Source of the DNA: Trichomonas vaginalis G3
Lineage: Eukaryota > Parabasalia > Trichomonadida > Trichomonadidae
Assembly (NCBI RefSeq): GCF_026262505.1
Contig: NC_067205.1
Location: forward strand, 8,494,001 to 8,558,000
Direction: 5' to 3'
DNA: 64,000 nt
This document shows, piece by piece, positions 1-9,674 of this stretch (position 1 is its first letter; each line of letters opens with the position of its first letter). Under the pieces are notes generated by a model. It had not been told where the DNA came from. It made no database searches and saw only the letters and a program-made list of their open reading frames with translations. Made by a program: the position numbers and the translations under genes.

Positions 1-2
1 AG

Positions 3-527
3 TACCAAAGAAGAGTTTTGAAGTATAATGCTATAAATGAGTATATAAATTCTAAGTTTAAAGACCCAAATGAGGAAATGCAGAGAATATTAGAGAAGAA
101 ACACTTCAGAAACAAACAGAAAGAGATAGAATACATTTCGAAGAAATTGCAATCTTACGATTGGAAGACTTACCCTCATAGGTGTCTTCTTATTTTAGAT
201 GATTTCGCCTCTCATCCTTTGTTAAAGAATAGAGAACAAGATATGTGTCGAATTCTTAAGAAGCTCAGACACTTTAACATCTCAGTTGTCATTTGTGTAC
301 AGACAGCAAAGAGTTTAAGTAAGGATGTTAAAAGAATACTTACTGACATTATACTTTTCCCTGGATTGTCCGAAGACGATTTCATGGAACTTATGAAAGA
401 GTCCATGGCAGGTAAGTTTGACAGACATGAACTTTGGGAGAAGTACAAAGTCATACAAGACCCTCATACTTCTTTCAGAATTCATATCTACGCGAACAAA
501 GTTCAAATTGTAAAAAGTCAAGCTTGA
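3..527 (+). CDS. Maverick packaging ATPase (FtsK/HerA type), partial at window edge
   Basis: The frame is open through the left edge, so the start and the Walker A region lie outside the window. The visible part has a Walker B strand ending in two acidic residues (CLLILDDF), followed by a sensor-like strand (ISVVICVQTAKSL) ending in polar residues, as in poxvirus A32-like and Polinton genome-packaging ATPases. In this family the enzyme drives DNA into a preformed capsid. Its last codons (497-527) recur at about 2118-2150, after an inserted cassette. Identification rests on motifs and on the Maverick neighbourhood. Confidence 0.8.
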   Translation, partial: YQRRVLKYNAINEYINSKFKDPNEEMQRILEKKHFRNKQKEIEYISKKLQSYDWKTYPHRCLLILDDFASHPLLKNREQDMCRILKKLRHFNISVVICVQTAKSLSKDVKRILTDIILFPGLSEDDFMELMKESMAGKFDRHELWEKYKVIQDPHTSFRIHIYANKVQIVKSQA

Positions 528-609
528 AAAATAAAGAGTTCATTTACTCTGCTTGTTTGAAGTTGTCAAAATACTCTGTTATTTTTCACGATTTTCATAG
601 AGTTTTAGG

Positions 610-633
610 CTAGACCGATAAAATCCGGTCTAG
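610..633. terminator. Hairpin after the ATPase gene
   Basis: The segment reads CTAGACCG, a short A/T loop, then CGGTCTAG, a good stem in the stretch after the ATPase stop. A second weaker GC hairpin lies near 668-690. They could mark a 3' end or be part of the palindromic cassette border. Function is not established. Confidence 0.3.
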
Positions 634-714
634 AGAAATTTCACGATTTTCATACGGAATCTCTTCTCTCGGTTCTCCGAGGGAAGCAAGCATATGAGGA
701 AATTCATGAAATTT

Positions 715-900
715 CATACGGAATTCAATAAAAATAATGTTTATGTTAGAATGTTAGATCTAACATGTTTTCTAACATGTTTTCTAACATGGTCTAAAAC
801 ATACAAAACTCATGAAATTTCATACGGAATTCAGCAAAAATAATGTTTATGTTAGAATGTTAGATCTAACATGTTTTCTAACATGTTTTCTAACATAACT
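715..900. repeat. Two direct copies of an about 85-bp palindromic block (left pair)
   Basis: Each copy starts near CATACGGAATTCA, continues through AATAATGTTTATGTTAG, and includes GTTAGATCTAAC plus two or three CTAACATG words. The pair is inverted relative to 1918-2100, so the intervening minus-strand gene is flanked symmetrically. Confidence 0.75.
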
Positions 901-902
901 AT

Positions 903-1850
903 TTACAAGCGTTTTACATGGTATATGTTGCGATGGTTCATGACTCTAAACAATTTCGTAGCTTCTATTTCTTCTGTCAGTATGTCAAAAGTTTTAACGA
1001 TACCGAAAGTTTCTTTATACTTCTTCTTGACGTCAGATAGAAGGAAATCGTCAGCAGTTGGATAGTTTTTGTTCAGAAATTCTAACATGTTCATTTTATC
1101 TTCTGCTGGTTTTTCTGCTTCTTTCTTTAAATCTGCATAGTCGTTTCGCATACGTTCTATCTCTTTGACGGAGTAGTTATATTTCCTCATTGCTGCTTTA
1201 CATTTTGAACATTGCGGGTTTCATTTTTGCGTTATATTCTGAAACCTTACCTGCTAAAAACAACTAAGGCGTCAATGGTTTTCTTCATCTCGAACATAGC
1301 GGGTCTTATTTGTTCGTTCCATACCTTACCCCTACTATCTTTATCTCTTATTTCCCAAACACATTTTGCAACTAATGAAACAAAGTTGTCGTAGGTCTTA
1401 AATTCTTCGGATTTGTAAAGGTCAGAGATGTTCTTATATACCATGTCGCAATCTTTGTCCATAACCTTATGGTTGCAATGAAAACCAAGGAATTCATAAT
1501 TTACCTTTCGTATGAACTTCTTTATTTCTACTGAGTCAGTTGCTTTGACTTCTATTTCGTCAAATTCGGGAATGGTTAGTTTTTGTTGTTGGATTTCAGG
1601 CAATTTGGGGTAAATGGTCAATAATGTCCTGCATTTCATAAAGATACTGTTCATTTGTTTCATCTTTCGCACTACAGTCTAAATTACTTGTTAAAAGTTC
1701 TTGCTTTATCTTCTGGATTTTTGTTTCGAAAGTATATGAAGAAGGAATGAAGTTTTTCATCTCTACTAACATAGATGTTGGATTCATAACTAGCGAGTTT
1801 GGTGCTGTAGTTGTTTGAATTGTTGTTGTGCCGATTGTTGAAATCATGTC
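903..1850 (-). pseudogene. Unidentified Maverick cassette gene, broken
   Basis: This coding-like minus-strand region fills the space between the two inverted repeat pairs. The amino end is rich in Thr and Ile; the rest is charged and mainly helical, with no motif I recognise. It is broken (a few breaks). It could be a structural protein or a gene carried by the inserted cassette. Confidence 0.5.
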
Positions 1851-1917
1851 TTTTATACAAAATAAAAAAAATAAATAAAATAAAAAATAAAACTAATTTA
1901 TTTTTTATTTCGGGAAA

Positions 1918-2100
1918 ATTCATGAAAATTCAAGAGTTTTAGACCATGTTAGAAAACGTGTTAGAAAACATGTTAGATCTAACATTCTAACATAAATTAT
2001 ATTTTTGGTGTAAATTTCATGGAAAATTCAAGAGTTTTAGACCATGTTAGAAAACGTGTTAGAAAACATGTTAGATCTAACATTCTAACATAAACATTTT
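1918..2100. repeat. Two direct copies of the palindromic block (right pair, inverted)
   Basis: The same block as at 715-900 in the opposite orientation, recognisable by CATGTTAGATCTAACATTC repeated twice, each followed by a variable A/T stretch. Together the four copies frame the gene at 903-1850. Confidence 0.75.
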
Positions 2101-2167
2101 TTTGCTGAATTCAGCAACAAAATTCAAATTGTAAAAAGTCAAGCTTGAAAAATGTAAGTGTTTAGTC

Positions 2168-2347
2168 TTAGTAAGATGGTAGCTTCTTAAAGCAAATACC
2201 ATTGCTGAGTTTTATGTACGTGAAGAGAAGTACAATGAATTCAATTACGAGTACAATTGCAATGACAACTAAGGCAACTATTTTTGTCTTTTGCCAGCAA
2301 GGGTACTTCTTCTCTTCCAATGGTTCGGCAGAACTATACTCACTCAT
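2168..2347 (-). CDS. Small single-span membrane protein of the Maverick
   Basis: This is a 59-residue frame starting at the ATG whose complement is at 2345-2347. An acidic amino end (MSEYSSAEPLEE) and a Lys-Trp stretch precede one strongly hydrophobic segment at about residues 25-46 (IVALVVIAIVLVIEFIVLLF), then a short tail. It is a one-pass membrane protein of unknown role; small membrane proteins are common in Polintons and related viruses. A start 12 bases further upstream would use a non-ATG codon and was not chosen. Confidence 0.55.
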   Translation of the reverse strand: MSEYSSAEPLEEKKYPCWQKTKIVALVVIAIVLVIEFIVLLFTYIKLSNGICFKKLPSY

Positions 2348-2389
2348 GAGAAATGCCAAAACGGTTTAATAGAAAAAGTGTTATTTTTC

Positions 2390-2560
2390 ATGTCCGAAGA
2401 CTCGAAGGTGCAACACTTCCAAAATACCGACGAACTCAGAAGAGCAGCATGGCAGTATGTTCTTGACAACTTCTTTGAGTTCTCCAGGCACACCTTGGAA
2501 AATGCTGAAGAACTCCGACACAGAGAATTTGGAGAAAATTGCACTCCAATACTACATTGA
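2390..2560 (+). CDS. Small helical Maverick protein, unknown
   Basis: A 56-residue frame from ATG 2390, charged and likely helical (residues about 10-45, rich in Glu, Arg and Phe). It overlaps no other good candidate apart from the upstream opposite-strand membrane gene, and lies 67 bp before the next plus-strand gene. No motif is recognised. Confidence 0.45.
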   Translation: MSEDSKVQHFQNTDELRRAAWQYVLDNFFEFSRHTLENAEELRHREFGENCTPILH

Positions 2561-2626
2561 CAAACAAAGGGTAAACAAAGGGTAAAATAAGACTAAAAAC
2601 TTAAGGTTTAAAAAAGTGACATTTTT

Positions 2627-2827
2627 ATGAGCTCCGAGTCACCGAGAAAACTTGGTCAGATGTTAGCAGCTTACTTCCCTGAGGAGGATGGAAGCGTTAC
2701 ATACGTAAGGTTCAAAAACAACGAACCTGGAATTGCGTACCAAATTCGCAATTACATGACCATGGAAGAGTACGAAAGGTTCCTACAAGAGAAACCAGCT
2801 CTAAACAACTCAGAAAAGAAAGAATAA
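2627..2827 (+). CDS. Small Maverick protein, unknown
   Basis: A 66-residue frame. Its ATG follows AAAAAAGTGACATTTTT at 2610-2626, a layout also seen before the BRCT gene and the MULE transposase. The sequence has an aromatic and charged core (YFPEEDGSVTYVRF) and an acidic helix with EEYERFLQEK, ending in Lys/Glu. It may form a small mixed alpha/beta fold. No family is recognised. Confidence 0.5.
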   Translation: MSSESPRKLGQMLAAYFPEEDGSVTYVRFKNNEPGIAYQIRNYMTMEEYERFLQEKPALNNSEKKE

Positions 2828-2890
2828 AAAGTTTAACTCGTAATTGTTTATTTTTTTACTTGTATGGGCAAGCTGCAAGAATGAAGTCGA

Positions 2891-3453
2891 CTATCTCGGT
2901 CTTTGTCTTGACCAGTTGGACTGCTCTTGCGAGTACGTCTGTTTTACGGTCTCCAGCTGGTGTCTGACCTTCGTAATTGCGCATGTTCTTGAGAGCTCCA
3001 ACTGTAAATGGTTGTAGGATGAAGAGTCTCTCAGACTGCTTGAGGTAGTCGTCACGGTCACGAACCGAATCTGTTGGTACGAGTCGAATTGGTCGACCTT
3101 AGGGAAGAGATGAAAAGCCTGTCGTCTTCCATTAGGGGCTGTGGCATACTCTTTGCGTAAACGGTTCAGACCTTCTTCGAACTCTTGGTCTCTTCTTGGA
3201 TTGAGATTGGAATTGGAATTGGGGTGGAGGTTTGACATGAACATCCAAGGGTTAGGGGCAGTAAGGCATAGGCTGAGGAGAGTAGTTCGGGAAGCCTTGA
3301 GAGGTATTTGGTAGTAATTTGGAAATTGAGGTAGTAATTCGGAGTACATGTTGGAACTGAGGTACTTGTTGGAACTGAGGTTGCTGAGGTGCAGGGCTGG
3401 TGCTTTAGGTTCCTCTGGTTGGGATATGGGCTCGGTTGGTGGTACGTCGACAT
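2891..3453 (-). pseudogene. Unidentified Maverick gene, broken
   Basis: Minus-strand coding-like region, Pro/Ser/Asn/Gln-rich in its first half and Arg/Tyr-rich later. It reads away from the 22-bp repeat tract at 3445-3846 and is divergent to the plus-strand gene at 3848. It appears broken (a few breaks). No domain is recognised. The long frame that continues through the repeat tract is a product of the repeats themselves. Confidence 0.35.
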
Positions 3454-3846
3454 GTCTTGAAACAATAAAAGACTTGTCTTGAAACAATAAAGACTTGTCT
3501 TGAAACAATAAAAGACTTGTCTTGAAAAAGTAAAAGACTTGTCTTGAAAAAGTAAAAGACTTGTCTTGAAAAAGTAAAAGACTTGTCTTGAAAAAGTAAA
3601 AGACTTGTCTTGAAAAAGTACGGGTATCGTCTGAAATCAAGACCACTGTTCTCAAATTTGAGAACTTTACACCAAAAAATTTCTTGAAAATAACGCGGTC
3701 TTGTCTTGAAAAAGTAAAAGACTTGTCTTGAAAAAGTAAAAGACTTGTCTTGAAAAAGTAAAAGACTCGTCTTGAAAAAGTAAAAGACTCGTCTTGAAAA
3801 AGTAAAAAGACTCGTCTTGAAAAAAGTAAAAGACTCGTCTTGAAAC
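3445..3846. repeat. 22-bp tandem dyad repeats between divergent genes
   Basis: About 15 copies of a 22-bp unit, core GACTTGTCTTGAAAAAG (variants GACTCGTC, TTGAAACAAT), lie in two blocks, 3454-3618 and about 3700-3846. They are separated by a unique 80-bp spacer containing the palindrome TTCTCAAATTTGAGAA. Each unit holds the small dyad AAGAC-TT-GTCTT. The last copy runs directly into the ATG at 3848. Position between two divergent genes suggests a control region, but slippage-generated sequence is equally possible. Confidence 0.85.
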
Positions 3847-3847
3847 A

Positions 3848-4213
3848 ATGACCGACATAGACCCAGCAGATGAGGCAATCTACCTTATAGAGATAAATGA
3901 GCTAGTTAGGAACTACCTGAGCCATCTGAAGTCAAACAAGACCATTGCAGGCTGGGTGTCTGGAAGAAGTGCGCTTAAAATTGAAATTGACACTGGAATT
4001 GTCCTGCAAATACCAGAAAACACTCCTTTCGACGACATAAAAGAGATGAAGAAAGAAGTCCTCTTGAAGTTCTTTGCCAAGCGTCCTTGGATACTACTTC
4101 CAAACAGAGAGAACCCAACTGTACGAATTGCCCAAATTCTCAGAGGACTCTTACACTTCTCGGGTCGGGCGTTCTTCATAAACACAGAGGGCGACATCGT
4201 ACCTTTACAGTAA
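3848..4213 (+). CDS. Maverick protein of 121 residues, unknown
   Basis: This open frame has an ATG directly at the end of the 22-bp repeat tract. The predicted protein is acidic at its amino end, then alternates helix and strand (LKIEIDTGIVLQI), with a Trp/Leu-rich middle (KRPWILLPNRENP) and a C-terminal hydrophobic part. No transmembrane segment or known motif is visible. It looks whole as read. The next gene starts 26 bp downstream. Confidence 0.5.
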   Translation: MTDIDPADEAIYLIEINELVRNYLSHLKSNKTIAGWVSGRSALKIEIDTGIVLQIPENTPFDDIKEMKKEVLLKFFAKRPWILLPNRENPTVRIAQILRGLLHFSGRAFFINTEGDIVPLQ

Positions 4214-4239
4214 ACATCTCATTTTAACTTCACTTTTTT

Positions 4240-4524
4240 ATGTTTTTACTCACACTCGTACTCAACAGGTATGTGTACACATATGTCAACTGTGAACCTT
4301 GTATTGACCGGTCTTCCTGCAAATGCAAGTTCGGTCAATACACAATTTATGGTGGCAAGAAAGACAGTGGGGAATGTTATTCTGACATCTGTTGTTGCGC
4401 TCGAGAGAGAATTGAAATTCCAGACCCAACTCCAACACCAACACTCAAGTTGCCAAAGACTCATGTGAAGAAGAAGCCTTCTGGTAAGTTTCTTATAGCC
4501 ATATACATGGCACGCTTTGAGTAA
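4240..4524 (+). CDS. Cysteine-rich small Maverick protein
   Basis: A 94-residue frame with a hydrophobic amino end (MFLLTLVLNRYVYTYV) followed by nine cysteines within about 35 residues, including a CCC run. A Pro/Thr spacer (PDPTPTPTLKLP) and a basic stretch follow. The pattern suits a secreted or membrane-anchored disulphide-rich module, or a metal-binding knot. No family is assigned. Confidence 0.45.
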   Translation: MFLLTLVLNRYVYTYVNCEPCIDRSSCKCKFGQYTIYGGKKDSGECYSDICCCARERIEIPDPTPTPTLKLPKTHVKKKPSGKFLIAIYMARFE

Positions 4525-4546
4525 AAACATTTTTTTCATTTTTTGA

Positions 4547-5112
4547 ATGAAGCAAGTTAAATTCGTCCCACACCAATCTCAATGGACCGATGAAGAGTTT
4601 CAAGCTATGGTTGAAGACGTTGAGAACGACATAGACGGCGAACTTGAAGGAGCTCAAACCACAATTGCAACCAAAATTGCACAAGTCAAGAACAGATAGC
4701 TCCACTTAAAGCTACCAAAGCTACTCTTGACCTCATGGATAGTTACCGTTTAGATGTCAAGAGTGGAATAAGACAATTAAAATTAAAACTTCTAAACTAC
4801 GAAGCTATACTCCAAAAGTTAGCAGAAATGAGAAGACTTTACCAGAGCTACTTACATGTAAGGGACTTACCTTCAAGCAGTCCGACCAAAGATGAATTTT
4901 CTGACATTGTCCCAATTTTGTCCGAAAGTCAGCTCAGATGTTTGAACTGCTCCCAACATATCCAGAATATGAACGTTTGCCTGAACTCTTCCGCAATCTC
5001 AAAAAACGTTTTTTGGTTCTCATGTTCGAAACTTTTATCGGAAGAGACAACAAACGTTCAGAAGAAGAACAAGATATTATTTTAAACTTGTTGTATGACT
5101 TAACGTCATAAC
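4547..5112 (+). pseudogene. Helical Maverick protein, broken
   Basis: The region reads as charged alpha-helical protein: an acidic start (WTDEEFQAMVEDVENDID) and later Leu/Lys-rich helices with an EAILQKLAEMRRLYQSYL segment typical of coiled coils. It is broken (about two breaks). No function is recognised; its place before another coiled-coil gene may hint at a structural role. Confidence 0.4.
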
Positions 5113-5160
5113 AAGCTTTTTGAAGTAAAACCGTCATTCTCAAACCACTTCATTTTTTCG

Positions 5161-5867
5161 ATGTCCGAACAAGCACCGAAGCCGAACACAATGGCAGATG
5201 TCCTTTCAATGTTGCCAGACAAGCGCCCAGTTCAAATTCAAATTTTGAATTTGAAAGCTCATCTGACAAACACCGTTAAGACTCTCCAAAGTAGTCTTAT
5301 GGAAGAGATGAAGGGACTTAAAGCCGATGTCCTCATGAACCAAGCTTCCAATGAGAAATGCCTGAATGATTTAACGGAAACCTTGCGCATTTACGCGAGA
5401 GAGAACCGAGACCTTGCCAGACTCATCTACCGTTTCTTCGAAGAGATAGACGCCATCTGGAAGGTACTCGGAAAGGACAGAACCTCCAACACCGTAATTC
5501 GTGAGTACCAAATTGAAGAAGGAATTTTCGAGGAAGAAGAGAAACACGAAGAAGAAGAGGAAGAAGAAGAGAAACACGAAGAAAAGGAAGTTTGGGCAAC
5601 CCTTGTTGCCGATGACAGTTACGAAATTTCCCAACCCTACCCATACAAAATCCGCAACAAGGAGACAGGCAAGGTTCTTACCCCAGTCCTCAACAACTTG
5701 GGACACTTGAACCTTAACCTTCGGAATCGCGGTTCAATCTCCATGGGCAAGCTTGTCGCAATTCAATGGGTTCCAAATCCAGCAAGAAGACGAAGGTCAG
5801 ACACATTGACGGTGACAAGCTCAACAACCGTAAGGAGAACCTCGAGTGGTTCTAAGAGTAAAAAAAT
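5161..5867 (+). pseudogene. Coiled-coil protein with NUMOD/HNH-type C-terminal region, broken
   Basis: The first ~115 residues are charged helix (coiled coil), followed by a Glu/Lys repeat (about residues 120-145). Then comes a NUMOD4-like stretch: a YxIxN-type start, GKVLTP, GHLNLNL and a LVAxxWVPNP signature. An HNH-type signature is also legible towards the 3' end. In HNH homing-type endonucleases NUMOD elements bind DNA and HNH cuts it. The gene is broken (about one break). It is surprising cargo for a Maverick. Confidence 0.55.
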
Positions 5868-5904
5868 TTTATTTTAGGGGGAAACCCCGAGTAAATTTAG
5901 GTGT

Positions 5905-6322
5905 TTATTTAGTTAAGTAGCTTAAATTAAGGAATTTGGACAAGTAGTTCCTGACCCTGAATTGGACTCTTTCGTCATCCCAGTTGCTAGGAGGTCGTCC
6001 CAGAGGAGTTGGTAGAATTGCCAATCCAAGGACGATTTGTCCTCCCAGGCATTGAGGATGTACTGCTCGTAGAGTTTCATGACCTCTGCCTTGCACCAGA
6101 CACCCTCTCCCTTGGAACGTAAGGCTTCTTCGAAGTGCTCGAATGCGATTGGCTGCGTGACCATCTGAAATGACACTTTTTGTCCGTTTGGTCAATGTTT
6201 GTGTCTCGTGCCATAGTCGACGAAAATACAAACAAACAGGTTATATATGAGTTTGAGACCAAGAATGGTGTAACTCGACCTGTCCGATTCAAATTCGAAT
6301 AAAAATTTTTTACTTCATGCAA
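5905..6322 (-). pseudogene. Unidentified small Maverick gene(s), broken
   Basis: Minus-strand coding-like sequence lies between the HNH-type relic and the polymerase gene. One part is a helical stretch with Trp-rich segments (SLDWQFYQLLWDDL). The region likely held one or two small genes and is broken. No family is recognised. Confidence 0.35.
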
Positions 6323-8450
6323 TGTTTTATTTCACCATCTTCTTTAACACCCCAGTACTTACGCTTGGAGAGGACATGAACTTCGGTGAAAATTTTGTCC
6401 AATTTGAATTGACCCATCTTTTCACCGACCATGCCCATTTCAATGAGTTTGTTATAGCCTTCTTCGTTCTCATGAGTGCATCGATGTTCTCATAGTAAAC
6501 CACTTTGGATTTGACTTCGGAGAAGAATTTGTTGTAGTTGTCAAGGACTGCCTTTGCGAACTGAGGGTAGACCAATGTTCGACAATAGGTTTTAATGTGG
6601 TTACTAAGCCACTTTGACCTTGAGTGAATTCGTATTTCAAAACAAAAGGAGAAAACCTTTCAACAAAGTTGTCGACCTTCTCATAATGTTTACTCTTCAT
6701 CTCTTGAGGTTTCTTAATGGAATATCCCCATGTCGAATTCATAAGCAATTTGAGTGTCATTGCAAGTTTGGGGTTTGAAGCTTTCCTAATATCATACAGT
6801 TGTTGTATGACTTTTCCAACTGTATAGTTCCTTCCTGGGAACTCACCATCTTCGTTTGGAATTCCAGTCGGGATATATTGGACGAACCTCATGTACGCAG
6901 CGTTAAGGTCGACATAGTATATTTTTCATCTGAGTCGAACTTGTCGCATCCAATGGTCCAGTTTGTGGAAATTCAAGTGAGTCTCTTATCTTCTGAGAAA
7001 CTTCTCCTGTTATCTCATAAACATCGTCGAAGCAACCTGTTTCATATAAAACCTTCTGACCTAACTCAGATGCTCTCCAATACAATTTGACGTCAATTGG
7101 ATGTCTCAATGGAAGTTTGTTTATAGCATCTTGAAGTTCTTGCAACCTCATTGGAAGTTCTTCTGGTTCAGGTTGGTATCCGAACAATCCAACTCCTTGT
7201 GGAATTGTGTACTTCTTTTGTACTAGAACTTTGTCTGGAACAACTTTTGGTCTTGCTAACAGTGAAAAGTTTGTTTCGTCTTTTGGTACAAAAGTTTCTG
7301 TCAGCTTGTCATCTGGAATTGGTTCCAACAAACCTTTCTCGAAAAGAATGTTTACAGCTCTGACAATGTTGCACTTGCCTTTTCCGAACAATGGGTTTGT
7401 AAGACTTTCGTTCAACATGAAGTGGTTGTGGACAATTACAATCTTCAACCATGGTAAGTCTTTGTCAACAACATAGTCGTCATGTGAAGAACCTTTAGCT
7501 GTAGGAATGTTGACTCGGATATTGACATTTGCCAACGGTGCAATTTTTGCCAATTGACCTCTGAGATGTACCTTGTCTTCACACATGACTCAAGATACTT
7601 CATCTTCTCATCTGTAACAAGACCAGAGTTCCTGAGACATGTAAGAATACAAGGTTCATTGACAATTGTTTCAATTGAATTGTAAATTCCATACCTTGTC
7701 AAGTCAATGTCAGACTTATTTATGAACGGGAAGTATCCAGCATGTTGTCTGACTGCTTGAGGGTTAGGTTGGTACCATTCGAACTTGACACTTGCAATTC
7801 CTTCAATTGCATTCAAAATGTCTGAGTCGGAGTCAACCATTTGTTCTCTCTTTGTAGTCTTGAAAGCGTCAAGAAGTTGTGCGGCTGTTGTGACATTGCC
7901 ATGTGCATAGTAAATGTGACCATCCAAATCTGTTACGGTTAGTCTGAGATTGTATCCTTTCTTATTTCCGTCTTGTATGGCAGCAAGTACACCCATGAAG
8001 CCTTCTTTGTTCTTTCCTTCGTCAAAGTTTACTGTAAAGGTTCGACCAGATGTAATTTGACTTCTAACTTCACGATACTTTTCATATGCATATCTTGTTC
8101 TTTCCATGGGAGCATGTTTGTCTTCACCTTTTCCTTTTTTCCTTCTCAAAGGATGCAATTGTTCGTCATGTTTCCAGTAGAATCTGGCAAAGCCGTCGTG
8201 TCCTTCAACTTGAGGCTCAGAAACATCGAAAGGCATGTCCATAAGACGTTCTTCTTCTAACCTCTCTAGTCTGTTTGGATAATTTGGCACGTGCTGTTTC
8301 CAATCCATTTCGTAGCGAAGACCAGACAATTTGTCATAGACTTTTATGGGTCTTCCCTTCCTATATTTAAAATTCTTCGAAACTCCAACCATATCTTTCT
8401 AACTCTGCTTTTATTCTAGCAGATTTTCTATCCATTCTATATGGGGGCAT
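6318..8450 (-). pseudogene. Maverick DNA polymerase B (protein-primed type), broken
   Basis: The gene starts at the ATG complementary to 8448-8450 (MPPYRMDRKSARIK) and runs to about 6318. The palm signature KLLMNSTWGYS matches motif B of protein-primed family B polymerases, and the C-terminal part carries a conserved LGQFKLD-type segment known from Polinton polymerases. The family copies linear element DNA from a terminal protein primer. It is broken (about three breaks) and shorter than the usual Polinton polymerase of about 1,000 residues or more. It points towards the left, opposite to the integrase. Confidence 0.85.
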
Positions 8451-8479
8451 TTTTATAAAAATAAAAAAATATTTTTTTT

Positions 8480-9062
8480 TTACTTTACATAACCACCTGC
8501 TGCCATAAGTCTTTGACGCCAACCCATACCAGCTAATGAAGGTTGACTTGGTTTAGTTTGGAAACTAAACTTTGGTTTTGGTTTATCTTCAGTTTTTGGT
8601 TTTTCTCTTCTATCGGTTTTTCGTCACTTTTCGGTTCCTCTGACTTTACCTCACTTGCAGGTATGTTGTGTCGTCAACATCTTCATAAATATCATATGCC
8701 ATTTGTTTTTGTTTTCCTTTCAACTTTTTGTGTTTGTTGTAAAGTTTAGAATATTTCGACTCTAAGTCAATGAGATGTTCTATAATGAACTGTTGGTCAG
8801 TGAAGTAAACTTTTCCATCTGTTGTCTCGAAAGCTCCTTCAGACTTCAATATTTTATTTGTGAGAGTCTGTTTCTTTTTTGAGATACTAGCCGTTCCATT
8901 TCTATGAAAAGTGACTTTGTAGTTAGGGTTTGTATTTCCAGACCTGGCACTTTCTATTATTGAATTTTTCTCTTCATCTGTAAGTTCTTTGACAGGTTTT
9001 GACAATGGTTCTGAACTTTTTGTTTGTGGTGTCAAATCTACCGTTTCAACTTCTTCGGTCAT
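8480..9062 (-). pseudogene. Charged Maverick protein with GWRQRLMAAGG tail, broken
   Basis: The minus-strand gene starts at 9062 (MTEEVETVDLTP). It has an acidic amino region, a central segment with alternating strands (YKVTFHRNGTASISKKK), a helical region rich in Lys and Tyr, and a Lys/Glu/Pro-rich linker leading to a distinctive C-terminus (GMGWRQRLMAAGGYVK). It is broken (about one break). It sits 30 bp upstream of the polymerase start on the same strand. Function is unknown. Confidence 0.5.
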
Positions 9063-9081
9063 TTCATCTCAGTAAAAAATT

Positions 9082-9237
9082 TTAGTTTGGTTTGTTTTCA
9101 ACTGGTTGTTTAGGTTTTTTAAGTCGGTCTAAAACTTCCTGAGGTATAGGAAGAACTTGACAAACACGTGGTTGTGTAACTGCTGGAAGTCGACAAATCC
9201 ATCTTGAACCCATTTGTCTCAATGCTGTATTGTTCAT
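9082..9237 (-). CDS. Short Maverick protein, 51 residues, unknown
   Basis: Frame from ATG complementary to 9235-9237 to the stop at 9082. The sequence MNNTALRQMGSRWICRLPAV leads into a Pro/Lys-rich tail (PIPQEVLDRLKKPKQPVENK). The same upstream spacer motif (TTCATCTCAGTAAAAAATTT in plus-strand view) occurs before this gene and before its downstream neighbour, hinting at a shared promoter or end signal. No family is recognised. Confidence 0.45.
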   Translation of the reverse strand: MNNTALRQMGSRWICRLPAVTQPRVCQVLPIPQEVLDRLKKPKQPVENKPN

Positions 9238-9255
9238 TTCATCTCAGTAAAAAAT

Positions 9256-9657
9256 TTACATTCCCCACGTTTGAGGCGGTTGCGGTTGGTTATTGTTTAC
9301 CCACTGTTGTGCATGGTTATATCCTCTGTTAAAGAATCTTTCACCTTGGTCCATATAGTGTCCTGCTTGGTTATAGTAGTCATTTGCTTTGTTATAGTAG
9401 TTTCCTGCTTGTCTTCCTACATTGTCCATCCATCCTTGAACTTTTCCTCTTGTTTCAGGATTTGGAATAAGATTTGCTGCATCTCGTGCTACATCCCAAC
9501 CTTTCTGTACAGTTTGTATAATAGGTTGTGCTTTCTCTTTAAGTATACCTAATGTACTCAAAATCTTCCTTCCAATTCCAAATGCACCTCTGGCTATTGT
9601 TCCCACTGCGGGCAAAAATCTGGATGCAACTCCTGCTAATGCGCCAAATAAACCCAT
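9256..9657 (-). CDS. Amphipathic-helix Maverick protein, virion protein VI-like candidate
   Basis: A 133-residue open frame. The amino end (MGLFGALAGVASRFLPAVG) is a Gly/Ala/Leu-rich amphipathic helix like membrane-active peptides. The middle is polar helix, and the last ~60 residues are rich in Asn, Tyr and Gln, ending PQTWGM. Polintons often carry a small protein likened to adenovirus protein VI, which lyses membranes during entry; this is a plausible but unproved match. It lies head-to-head with the integrase, 17 bp apart. Confidence 0.5.
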   Translation of the reverse strand: MGLFGALAGVASRFLPAVGTIARGAFGIGRKILSTLGILKEKAQPIIQTVQKGWDVARDAANLIPNPETRGKVQGWMDNVGRQAGNYYNKANDYYNQAGHYMDQGERFFNRGYNHAQQWVNNNQPQPPQTWGM

Positions 9658-9674
9658 TTCTTATGGGTTAAAAA

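Larger units (their letters stand above)
530..2150. other. Palindrome-bounded inserted cassette within the Maverick
   Basis: About 35 bp covering the end of the ATPase gene (about 492-529) are repeated almost exactly at 2115-2150, bracketing roughly 1.6 kb. Inside, two direct copies of an about 85-bp block (715-805, 808-900) lie left of a minus-strand gene, and two copies of the same block in opposite orientation (about 1918-2010, 2020-2100) lie right of it. The block contains the palindrome GTTAGATCTAAC and repeated CTAACATG words. The symmetrical layout and the duplicated boundary suggest insertion of a discrete unit after the ATPase gene. This is inference from structure only. Confidence 0.55.

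Noticed and set aside
3455-3878. Minus-strand frames reading Phe/Ser/Leu repeats through the 22-bp tract
   Set aside because: Product of the DNA repeat, with no unique coding part in the tract.
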